Positions 1 through 5,209 of a DNA stretch of 5,209 nt are shown here, piece after piece. The notes below the pieces were generated by a model. The model had not been told where the DNA came from. It was given only the letters and a program-made list of their open reading frames with translations, and made no database searches. The translations under genes were made by a program, and so were the position numbers. Positions within the stretch are counted from its first letter, which is position 1; the number at the start of each line of letters is the position of its first letter. The DNA comes from Clostridiales bacterium UBA6330 (GTDB taxonomy: Bacteria > Bacillota > Clostridia > Oscillospirales > CAG-272). The stretch spans positions 1-5,209 of the forward strand of contig DJSQ01000035.1 of assembly GCA_002438075.1 (NCBI GenBank), written 5' to 3'.

Positions 1-33
1 CTTAGGGGACTTCTCCTTAAGAAGTCCCCTAAG
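1..33. repeat. Perfect 14-bp inverted repeat (hairpin)
   Basis: Bases 1-14 (CTTAGGGGACTTCT) are the exact reverse complement of 20-33 (AGAAGTCCCCTAAG), with a 5-base loop at 15-19. The stem may extend left of the window. No T-run follows on the + strand, so it is not a classic intrinsic terminator for a + strand gene. It could be the stem of a terminator read from the other strand, or part of a dispersed palindromic intergenic element. The structure is seen directly; the role is unknown. Confidence 0.75.
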
Positions 34-39
34 TGGGGT

Positions 40-56
40 GCGGGGCAAAGCCCCGC
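40..56. repeat. Short GC-rich hairpin GCGGGGC-AAA-GCCCCGC
   Basis: A perfect 7-bp stem closes a 3-base AAA loop, seven bases after the larger inverted repeat. It is followed by CGACCTTCCCC and then an AT-rich stretch around 69-88 containing AAATTT twice. No T-run follows immediately. Two hairpins side by side in a non-coding stretch look like a composite intergenic repeat. Whether it recurs elsewhere in the genome cannot be seen here. Confidence 0.6.
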
Positions 57-98
57 GACCTTCCCCTCAAATTTTTAGAAGAAATTTTGCAAACGGGC

Positions 99-127
99 TT
101 GTTTATGACCGCGTTTTCTGCTATAAT
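99..127 (+). promoter_or_regulatory. Strong sigma-A-type promoter with extended -10
   Basis: TTGTTT (99-104) serves as the -35. A 17-base spacer leads to a perfect TATAAT -10 (122-127), which is preceded by TGC (119-121), giving an extended -10. Transcription would start near 133-135, about 30 bases before the serine dehydratase ATG. The leader would be too short for a riboswitch. This is the only near-consensus promoter I found, so it probably drives the whole gene row. Confidence 0.8.
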
Positions 128-163
128 AAAGGTAATTGAACTTGAAGCGGAAGAGGGCATAGA

Positions 164-1378
164 ATGAAATCCGTTACGGAAGTGTATCTGATAGGAAAAG
201 GACCGTCCAGCTCGCATACCATGGGACCCGAGAAAGCGGCGAAGCTGTTTCGCGCGGAGCACCCGGACGCGGACCGCTTTGAGGTCCGCCTCTACGGTTC
301 GCTCGCACTGACGGGCGAGGGACACGGAACCGACCGCGTCCTGCGCGAAACGCTCGGAGAAGGGAAAACCGATATCCGCCTTGTCCCCGATGCACCATTC
401 CGCCTCGAGCACCCCAATACCATGGACCTGTTCGCATCGAAAAACGGCGAGCAGATCGGATTCCTGCGCGTGCGGAGCATCGGCGGCGGCGCAATCGAAA
501 TCGACGGCAGACCCACCCCACCCGGCGAGGACTGCTACCCACAACATACCTTCGCGGAGATCACAGCCTATTGCGAGGAAAAGCAGATTACCCTGCCGCA
601 GTATGTGGCAGAATTCGAGCGCACAGGCTGGCGCGAATACCTGCGGAACGTCCTCGGCGTGATGCGGGACGCGGTGGAGCGCGGCATCCACGCAGAGGGC
701 GTCCTCCCCGGGGAGCTCGGGGTCAGACGAAAAGCGGCAACCCTGTACCGTACCGTCCTCCCGAAGGAATCTCCCGAAATGACGGAAATGCGCCTGCGTA
801 GCGCCTATGCCTATGCCGTGAGCGAGGAAAACGCGGCGGGCGGGGTCATCTGTACCGCTCCTACCTGCGGCGCGTGCGGCGTTCTGCCCGCAGTCCTGCT
901 CCGCGCACAGGCGGCGGAGGGCTATGATGACGAAGCCGTCCTCGATGCGCTGGCAACGGCGGGACTGATCGGAACCCTCGTGCGAACCAACGCCTCCATC
1001 AGCGGCGCGGAATGCGGCTGTCAGGCGGAAATCGGAACCGCCTGCTCCATGGCGGCGGCAGGACTGGCACAACTGCGCGGCTACGACCTGCGGCGCATCG
1101 GAAGCGCGGCGGAAACCGCAATGGAGCACAGCATCGGGCTGACCTGCGACCCCGTCTGCGGGCTGGTGCAGATTCCCTGCATCGAACGCAATTCGGTCGC
1201 GGCGCAAAAGGCGGTCCATGCGGCATTGCTTGCGGGACTGCTTGCCGATACGCAGAAGGTCTCGTTCGATTGCATCGTCCGCAATATGTACGAAACGGGG
1301 CGCGACCTGCTCGGCGCGTACCGTGAAACCTCGGCGGGCGGGCTGGCAAAGCTCTATAGCATCGGGTCGCTGTCATGA
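164..1378 (+). CDS. sdaA: L-serine ammonia-lyase, iron-sulfur dependent, one-chain
   Basis: This cytosolic enzyme deaminates L-serine to pyruvate and ammonia using a 4Fe-4S cluster. The 404-residue product carries the beta-domain signature GPSSSHTMGP (13-22) near its N-terminus. The alpha-type catalytic domain follows from about residue 160: CTAPTCGACGVLPA (230-243), NASISGAECGCQAEIG (276-291), ACSMAAAGL (293-301), GLTCDPVCG (325-333), IPCIERN (337-343) and MYETGRD...YRETSAGGLA (375-395). By comparison with E. coli SdaA, the cluster cysteines should be C286, C328 and C339. The protein is about 50 residues shorter than the roughly 454-residue E. coli enzyme and ends without the C-terminal cysteine of that type. 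Extra cysteines lie at 230, 235, 284 and 332. The ATG start has AGAGGG (152-157) six bases upstream. It is the first gene of the probable operon, behind the extended -10 promoter. The family call is very secure; serine over threonine as substrate follows from the family. Confidence 0.95.
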   Translation: MKSVTEVYLIGKGPSSSHTMGPEKAAKLFRAEHPDADRFEVRLYGSLALTGEGHGTDRVLRETLGEGKTDIRLVPDAPFRLEHPNTMDLFASKNGEQIGFLRVRSIGGGAIEIDGRPTPPGEDCYPQHTFAEITAYCEEKQITLPQYVAEFERTGWREYLRNVLGVMRDAVERGIHAEGVLPGELGVRRKAATLYRTVLPKESPEMTEMRLRSAYAYAVSEENAAGGVICTAPTCGACGVLPAVLLRAQAAEGYDDEAVLDALATAGLIGTLVRTNASISGAECGCQAEIGTACSMAAAGLAQLRGYDLRRIGSAAETAMEHSIGLTCDPVCGLVQIPCIERNSVAAQKAVHAALLAGLLADTQKVSFDCIVRNMYETGRDLLGAYRETSAGGLAKLYSIGSLS

Positions 1379-1417
1379 GATATTTTTCACACCAAACGGA
1401 GAGAGGAGGGGAAGCCC

Positions 1418-2440
1418 ATGCAACCGCAGACATCCAATGAAGCCTACTACAAGCAGGTCGTTACCGCGCTCGGAATCGGAACCCTGTTCTTTCTCCTATT
1501 TCTGCTCCTGATTTCGGGAGCGGTCGCGGCGATGTCGTTCCTGCTTGCGGTCCTGCCGCTTCCGTCGGTTGCCGCAAAGCTGATCTACCAGCTGATTTAC
1601 GGCGCACTCTACCTTGCCGCGTTCCTTTGTCCCATCCCGATTATGAAGGGACTGACGCGCGCACGGGGGCTTCCGTGGCAGGCGGTGCGCACCGAGCGCG
1701 GCGTGTCGCGCTATCTGCCGCTGATTGTGCTCGGCGGAATCACCGTGATTCTGGCGCAGTCCTACCTCAACGCGGGGTTGGTCAGCTTCTTTGATTTTGA
1801 CAGCCTGTTTGACAGCACGCTTCCCTCCACCGAGGGGAAAATGACGGGGCTGGACCTGCTTTTGTCGCTCCTCGTCATGGCGGCAGTTCCCGCGTTCTGC
1901 GAGGAGTTCCTCTTCCGCGGGGCGATTCTCGGGAATCTGCTCCCGTTCGGGCGGGGGACCGCAGTCCTTGTCAGCGCGCTCGCGTTCGGACTGATGCACC
2001 AGAATCCCGCGCAGTTCCTCTATGCCTTCGGCGCGGGCATCCTGCTCGGCACGGTCTACGAACGGACGGGGAGTATTTGGAACTGCGTTGCCCTGCATTT
2101 CTGCAACAACGCAACCTCCGTGCTGGCAACGGCATTACCGCAATGGCTCGGGGAAGAGACGGGAACGGTTGTCATGCTGATTCTCGATGCGGTGTTGGTC
2201 GTGCTCGGGCTGATTGCAATCGTATTCCTGACCCGCCGCAGCTCGCGTAAGCCTGACGTGCGGGACGGCGCGTTCGGGCGCTCCCTGCCGCAGGCGGACG
2301 GCTATGCGGCGTATCGCGTAGAGCCTGCGCGCTCGGTGAGACTGCTTCTGACCTCTCCGTTCGGCGTGTTTCTCATTGCCTGCGCGGTGATGGGAATCCT
2401 GACTATGCTGATGCTGTTGCTTGCGGGGAGTGTCGTATGA
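1418..2440 (+). CDS. CPBP (CAAX/Abi-type) intramembrane metalloprotease
   Basis: A 340-residue polytopic membrane protein with the three conserved CPBP (Abi) motifs: EEFLFR (162-167, the EExxxR motif), FGLMH (190-194, FxxxH) and HFCNN (227-231, HxxxN). These glutamates and histidines form the putative intramembrane active site. Hydrophobic segments are visible at about 20-48, 55-76, 99-118, 145-161, 181-211, 219-240, 249-271 and 308-338. A charged, probably cytoplasmic loop (272-307) separates the last helix from the core. Family members include eukaryotic CAAX prenyl proteases and bacterial proteins linked to bacteriocin self-immunity or surface-protein processing. The substrate here cannot be told. 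The start has an excellent AGGAGG (1404-1409) eight bases before the ATG. The gene lies 39 bases after sdaA and its stop overlaps the tadA start, so it is likely cotranscribed. No bacteriocin precursor is visible nearby. Confidence 0.9.
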   Translation: MQPQTSNEAYYKQVVTALGIGTLFFLLFLLLISGAVAAMSFLLAVLPLPSVAAKLIYQLIYGALYLAAFLCPIPIMKGLTRARGLPWQAVRTERGVSRYLPLIVLGGITVILAQSYLNAGLVSFFDFDSLFDSTLPSTEGKMTGLDLLLSLLVMAAVPAFCEEFLFRGAILGNLLPFGRGTAVLVSALAFGLMHQNPAQFLYAFGAGILLGTVYERTGSIWNCVALHFCNNATSVLATALPQWLGEETGTVVMLILDAVLVVLGLIAIVFLTRRSSRKPDVRDGAFGRSLPQADGYAAYRVEPARSVRLLLTSPFGVFLIACAVMGILTMLMLLLAGSVV

Positions 2441-2904
2441 CGGACGCATTCGACACCGCCATGATGCGCGCGGCGCTGGCGCAGGCGGAGCGGGCGGCGG
2501 AGCGGGGGGAGATTCCCGTCGGCGCGGTCCTGACCGATGGGGCGGGCACCGTCCTTGCCGCCGCATATAACCGCCGCGAGGAAACGAACGACCCGCTCTC
2601 CCATGCCGAGGCAGAGGTCCTGCGCGCGGCGGCGGGCAAGCGGGAGAAGCGCTTTTTTGAGGACTGTACCCTGTATGTGACGCTGGAGCCCTGTCCCATG
2701 TGCGCGGGCGCAATTGTTGCGGCGCGCGTTGGGCGGGTTGTGTACGGCGCAAAGGACCCCCGCGCGGGCGCGTTCGGGAGTCTCTTGAACCTTGCTGATT
2801 ACCCGCTGGAAGCCACCCCGCAGATCTGCGGCGGTGTGCTGGAGAAGGAGTGTCTGGCTCCGCTCCGTGCGTTTTTTGCAACCAGACGAAAGAAACCAAC
2901 GTAA
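2437..2904 (+). CDS. tadA: tRNA-specific adenosine deaminase TadA
   Basis: This enzyme converts adenosine 34 in the anticodon of tRNA-Arg(ACG) to inosine, so that one tRNA can read several CGN codons. The 155-residue product has the usual length and the full deaminase signature. HAE (57-59) supplies the zinc-binding H57 and proton-shuttling E59, and EPCPMCAGA (84-92) supplies zinc ligands C86 and C89. IPVGAV (26-31), NDPLSHAE (51-59) and YGAKDPRAGAFGSLLNL (103-119) are also typical of TadA and set it apart from guanine or cytosine deaminases. The ATG overlaps the protease stop codon (ATGA, 2437-2440) and has GGGGAG (2425-2430) six bases upstream, indicating translational coupling. The protein ends in a basic tail (RRKKPT). 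asnA follows 14 bases later. Confidence 0.95.
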   Translation: MTDAFDTAMMRAALAQAERAAERGEIPVGAVLTDGAGTVLAAAYNRREETNDPLSHAEAEVLRAAAGKREKRFFEDCTLYVTLEPCPMCAGAIVAARVGRVVYGAKDPRAGAFGSLLNLADYPLEATPQICGGVLEKECLAPLRAFFATRRKKPT

Positions 2905-2908
2905 AGGA
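2903..2908 (+). promoter_or_regulatory. Ribosome binding site setting the asnA start
   Basis: AAAGGA lies ten bases before the ATG at 2919 and overlaps the tadA stop codon. The same reading frame is open further upstream from an ATG at 2850, but that would add 23 residues unlike any AsnA, lie inside tadA, and lack a good site. The 2919 start gives a protein of normal AsnA length. Confidence 0.7.
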
Positions 2909-2918
2909 ACCCGAAGCT

Positions 2919-3923
2919 ATGACAAACCTGATGATTCCGAAGGATTACCAAGCCTTCCTTTCCCTGCGGCAGACCGAATACGCCATCAAAAAGGTAAAGG
3001 ATTTTTTTGAACGCGACCTTGCAACCGAGCTGAACCTCATTCGCGTGTCGGCTCCGCTGTTCGTGGACCCCGCAAGCGGTCTGAACGATAACCTCAACGG
3101 CGTGGAGCGCCCCGTGACCTTTGATCTTTACTCGGGCGAGCGGCTGGAAATTGTCCATTCGCTGGCAAAATGGAAGCGCTACGCGCTGAAACTATACGGC
3201 TTCCGCCCGGGCGAGGGGCTGTATACCGATATGAACGCCATCCGCCGCGATGAGGTGACCGACAACATTCATTCCATGTTTGTCGACCAGTGGGACTGGG
3301 AGAAGATTATCACCCGCGAGGAGCGGACCGAGGCAACGCTGAAGCGGACGGTCAAGCGCATCTATGACGCGCTCCGTCACACCGAGCAGTATATCGTCAA
3401 CGAATACGACTTTATCGGAAGCCTGCTCCCCGAGAGGATTACCTTTCTGACCACGCAGGAGCTGGAGGACGAAATGCCCGACAAAACGCCGAAGGAGCGC
3501 GAATACATCGCGGCTAAGCGGCACGGTGCCATCTTTTTGCGGGGCATCGGCGGAAAGCTGAAGGGCGGCGTGCCGCATGACGGACGCTCTCCCGACTACG
3601 ATGACTGGACGCTCAACGGCGATATCATCGTCTATTATCCCGTGCTGGATATCGCGCTGGAGCTGTCCTCCATGGGCATCCGCGTGGATGAGGACGCTCT
3701 GCGCCGTCAGCTTGCAGAAAGCCTTTGTGAGGAGCGTGCGGGACTGCCGTTCCATCGGGCACTGCTGGCAGGGGAGCTGCCCTATACCATCGGTGGGGGC
3801 ATCGGACAGTCGCGGATGTGTATGTTCTTTTTGCGCAAGGCGCATATCGGGGAGGTGCAGTCCTCGTACTGGAGCCCCGAGACCGTGGAAGCCTGCCGCG
3901 CGGCGGGAATTCACCTGCTCTGA
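2919..3923 (+). CDS. asnA: Aspartate-ammonia ligase (asparagine synthetase A)
   Basis: This enzyme makes L-asparagine from aspartate, ammonia and ATP, releasing AMP and pyrophosphate. It uses free ammonia, unlike glutamine-dependent AsnB, and has a class II aminoacyl-tRNA synthetase-like fold. The 334-residue product matches the roughly 330 residues of E. coli AsnA and aligns along its length from memory. Visible motifs are NDNLNGVERPV (56-66), VHSLAKWKR (79-87), GEGLYTDMNAIRRDE (98-112), FVDQWDWEK (121-129), TFLTTQELE (175-183), GAIFLRGIGGKL (203-214), DYDDW (226-230), LNGDI (232-236), ELSSMGIRVD (248-257) and IGGGIGQSR (291-299). No essential block appears missing. The N-terminus is a few residues longer than in E. 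coli. The gene sits between tadA and the lipoprotein gene and has no promoter or T-box leader of its own in the 14-base gap, so expression should depend on the upstream promoter. Confidence 0.96.
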   Translation: MTNLMIPKDYQAFLSLRQTEYAIKKVKDFFERDLATELNLIRVSAPLFVDPASGLNDNLNGVERPVTFDLYSGERLEIVHSLAKWKRYALKLYGFRPGEGLYTDMNAIRRDEVTDNIHSMFVDQWDWEKIITREERTEATLKRTVKRIYDALRHTEQYIVNEYDFIGSLLPERITFLTTQELEDEMPDKTPKEREYIAAKRHGAIFLRGIGGKLKGGVPHDGRSPDYDDWTLNGDIIVYYPVLDIALELSSMGIRVDEDALRRQLAESLCEERAGLPFHRALLAGELPYTIGGGIGQSRMCMFFLRKAHIGEVQSSYWSPETVEACRAAGIHLL

Positions 3924-3945
3924 AATTCGGAATCGGACACGGAGG
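3916..3945 (+). repeat. Leader repeat, copy 1 (asnA stop / lipoprotein leader)
   Basis: TGCTCTGAAAT (3916-3926) and GACACGGAGG (3936-3945) recur in the same order at 5157-5167 and 5168-5177. Here they are separated by nine extra bases (3927-3935). The first block contains the asnA stop codon and the second the ribosome binding site of the next gene. Confidence 0.6.
3941..3945 (+). promoter_or_regulatory. Ribosome binding site setting the lipoprotein start
   Basis: GGAGG lies eight bases before GTG at 3954. Upstream in-frame alternatives are unlikely: GTG at 3945 overlaps the binding site itself and TTG at 3948 is only two bases from it. The GTG at 3954 is therefore taken as the start. Confidence 0.75.
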
Positions 3946-3953
3946 TGTTGACC

Positions 3954-5042
3954 GTGAGGAAGTATAACGCACGACACACACTGCTTGCGTTATCCGCGCT
4001 TTTGGCTTTTGTCGGAGCGTTGCTTTTGCTGTTGCCCGCGTGTCGGCGGGAGGCAATCCCCGAGCCGAAGGTGCTCAAATGGGGCTTTGACAAAGACCAT
4101 AAAGACGATTGGCCAACGGCAGAGGATTTTTATCCCGACCTCGCTGAGGGTGCATCTGTCACTTTTGCCTCCGATAATCCATTTCCTGAAACGATGTCAT
4201 TATTTAAGAGCTACGAAACGGAGCTGATTTATCGCACAGCAAGCGGCAGAACTGCAAGAAAGACTGCAACGATGGAAGTGGCAATAGACAAGGAGCCGCC
4301 CGTAATTTCGGGCGTGCGGGTGATTGCGGTTTCTGTGGGCGAAGCCGTGGCGTACCGCGATGGTGTGACTGTAACAGATGACTGCGACGGACCGATTAAA
4401 TTAGAGGTGGACGATTCGCAGGTTGATATTGATACGGTCGGGGAATATCCTATCACCTATATTGCAACTGACCGCATAGGGAGAGAGACCACCGTGGAAT
4501 CCAAGGTCAATGTTTACGATAATAAAATCAGCGAGGAAATGCTCTGGGAAAAGCTGGATCCGATTATCGAAAGCGAGGGCTTGAAGGGGCTTTCCAAGGT
4601 CGATCAGGTGCAACGGATTTGGGAGTACGTCCATGACCGCAACCATATCCGCTATGACGGCACCTCCGATAAGGGCGATTGGGTGCGCGGGGCGTATGAC
4701 GCACTGGAGAAGCGCGCGGGCGACTGCTTTACCTACTATTCACTCTCCAAAGCCTTCTTCACGCGGCTCGGGATTGAAAACAAGGATATCTTCAAAGCCC
4801 CCGACAGCGGACAGGCAAACTCGCATTATTGGTCGATGGTCAATATCGGAACGGAGGCTTCCCCCGTGTGGTACTACTACGACGCAACGCGCGTGGACGA
4901 ATGGATTAAGGCGGACTACGAAACCTATCTGATGACCGACAGCCAGATGAGCTACCTCAAATCCAAACGCTCCGACCTCTACGGCACCGACCTTTCGGGC
5001 TACCCGAAAACGGGAACGCGGGAATATGTGATGATTGATTGA
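3954..5042 (+). CDS. Putative surface lipoprotein, Ig-like domains plus transglutaminase-like domain
   Basis: A 362-residue secreted or surface protein starting at GTG. Residues 1-30 form a signal peptide with basic MRKYNARH, a long hydrophobic core and LPAC. C30 would be the lipidated cysteine, though proline just before the final alanine is unusual for a lipobox. Residues about 58-112 look like a first degenerate Ig-like unit. Residues 113-188 are a clear Ig-like repeat (KEPPVISGV...VTVTDDCDGPIKLEVD...VGEYPITYIATDRIG), as in DUF5011/HYR-type domains. The transglutaminase-like fold follows with SDKGDWVRGAY (238-248), GDCFTYYSLSKAFFTRLGI (256-274), SHYW (290-293) and YYYDATR (307-313), giving a C258-H291-D310 triad. 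Such domains may act as cysteine proteases or cross-linking enzymes on surface proteins or the cell wall; the substrate is unknown. The gene lies 30 bases after asnA. Sampled parts run at about 45-50% GC, against 62-78% in sampled neighbours. Confidence 0.88.
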   Translation: MRKYNARHTLLALSALLAFVGALLLLLPACRREAIPEPKVLKWGFDKDHKDDWPTAEDFYPDLAEGASVTFASDNPFPETMSLFKSYETELIYRTASGRTARKTATMEVAIDKEPPVISGVRVIAVSVGEAVAYRDGVTVTDDCDGPIKLEVDDSQVDIDTVGEYPITYIATDRIGRETTVESKVNVYDNKISEEMLWEKLDPIIESEGLKGLSKVDQVQRIWEYVHDRNHIRYDGTSDKGDWVRGAYDALEKRAGDCFTYYSLSKAFFTRLGIENKDIFKAPDSGQANSHYWSMVNIGTEASPVWYYYDATRVDEWIKADYETYLMTDSQMSYLKSKRSDLYGTDLSGYPKTGTREYVMID

Positions 5043-5068
5043 GGCGCGTTGAAGCTTTGGATTGTGGC

Positions 5069-5096
5069 TTGACTTGTTCATAAAAGTGCCTTACAC
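5069..5096 (+). promoter_or_regulatory. Weak candidate promoter before the next gene
   Basis: TTGACT (5069-5074) is a near-perfect -35, but the -10 16 bases later is only TTACAC (5091-5096). An alternative pairing is TTTGGA (5056-5061) with CATAAA (5079-5084) at 17 bases. Either would start transcription ahead of the hairpin at 5111-5154. The spacing is plausible and the -10 boxes are poor, so this is tentative. Confidence 0.3.
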
Positions 5097-5110
5097 GAGT
5101 GCCGAGATTC

Positions 5111-5154
5111 CGCCTGCCGGCGCCCCTTCGGGGTTCGATTGAACGCCGCAGGCG
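5111..5154 (+). terminator. Bulged GC-rich hairpin, possible weak terminator or leader structure
   Basis: CGCCTGCCGGCG (5111-5122) pairs with CGCCGCAGGCG (5144-5154) over 11 bp with one bulged C. Inside it CCC-TTCG-type GGG (about 5124-5133) forms a stable UUCG-loop hairpin, and GTTC/GAAC (5133-5136, 5141-5144) is an alternative small stem. Only three T's follow (5155-5157), so it is a poor intrinsic terminator. It lies 68 bases after the lipoprotein stop and 18 bases before the next ribosome binding site, so it could also be a structured leader. Confidence 0.45.
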
Positions 5155-5156
5155 TT

Positions 5157-5177
5157 TGCTCTGAAATGACACGGAGG
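5157..5177 (+). repeat. Leader repeat, copy 2
   Basis: TGCTCTGAAAT (5157-5167) is followed directly by GACACGGAGG (5168-5177). Both blocks are identical to those at 3916-3926 and 3936-3945. Similarity continues into the start codons: GTGAG (3954, 5189) followed by TATAAC (3963, 5195). Confidence 0.6.
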
Positions 5178-5188
5178 CTGGGCGCATT

Positions 5189-5209
5189 GTGAGATATAAC
5201 CTATTCGTT
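5189..5209 (+). CDS. Start of a partial gene, possibly a paralogue of the lipoprotein
   Basis: GTG at 5189 opens a frame reading MRYNLFV before the window ends. GGAGG at 5173-5177 lies 11 bases upstream. The preceding gene also starts with GTG after GGAGG and begins MRKYNAR, so the N-terminal residues and the leader resemble each other. Seven codons are too few to assign a family. A duplicated lipoprotein-type gene is an inference from the leader match. The ATG at 5166 is not the start, since its frame stops at 5190-5192. Confidence 0.45.

Noticed and set aside
29..1219. Long open frame of 396 codons on the - strand opposite the serine dehydratase
   Set aside because: It is antisense to a gene with clear family motifs. 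Its arginine- and alanine-rich translation resembles no family I know and fits a high-GC shadow frame.
1418..2440. Bacteriocin immunity role for the CPBP protease
   Set aside because: No bacteriocin precursor, export gene or regulator is visible nearby; only the protease family can be supported.
2135..2899. Open frame of 254 codons on the - strand opposite tadA and the protease end
   Set aside because: The translation is low-complexity, rich in Arg and Pro, and antisense to well-supported genes.
2850..2918. N-terminal extension of AsnA from ATG 2850
   Set aside because: It lies inside tadA, has no ribosome binding site and adds residues absent from AsnA. The ATG at 2919 is better supported.
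5127..5154. GGTTCGATT resembling a tRNA T-arm
   Set aside because: The flanking bases do not form a 5-bp T-stem and no acceptor, D-arm or anticodon arm surrounds it.
5166..5192. Eight-codon ORF (ATG 5166 to TGA 5190-5192) overlapping the GTG start at 5189
   Set aside because: It has no ribosome binding site of its own and contains the site used by the GTG start, so it is probably incidental.

Overview
The window reads as a chromosomal stretch from a GC-rich Firmicute, most likely an uncultured or gut Clostridia/Oscillospiraceae-type bacterium. That assignment is an inference. It rests on strong Gram-positive-style ribosome binding sites, a short one-chain iron-sulfur serine dehydratase, an ammonia-dependent AsnA, and a surface transglutaminase lipoprotein with Ig-like domains of the kind common in Clostridia. 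No rRNA, tRNA, CRISPR array, transposase or phage gene is visible.

Layout. Positions 1-163 are non-coding: a perfect 14-bp inverted repeat (1-33), a second GC-rich hairpin (40-56), an AT-rich stretch, and a strong extended -10 promoter (99-127). Five complete genes follow, all on the + strand and tightly packed: an L-serine ammonia-lyase (164-1378), a CPBP/CAAX-type membrane protease (1418-2440), the tRNA adenosine deaminase tadA (2437-2904, overlapping the protease stop by ATGA), ammonia-dependent asparagine synthetase asnA (2919-3923), and a transglutaminase-like putative lipoprotein (3954-5042). A 146-base gap holds a bulged hairpin. The first codons of a probable sixth gene (GTG at 5189) run off the end.

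How the genes relate. Gaps of 39, -4, 14 and 30 bases, with only one good promoter seen, suggest a single operon. Two members are linked metabolically: serine dehydratase releases ammonia and pyruvate, and AsnA consumes ammonia to make asparagine. TadA serves tRNA decoding. The protease and the lipoprotein act at the membrane or surface. The set otherwise looks like a housekeeping cluster, not a dedicated system.

The most notable observation is that the leader and start region of the transglutaminase gene is repeated, in the same order, just before the gene that begins at 5189. This hints at a tandem duplication or a shared leader. I see no convincing previously undescribed system in these 5.2 kb.
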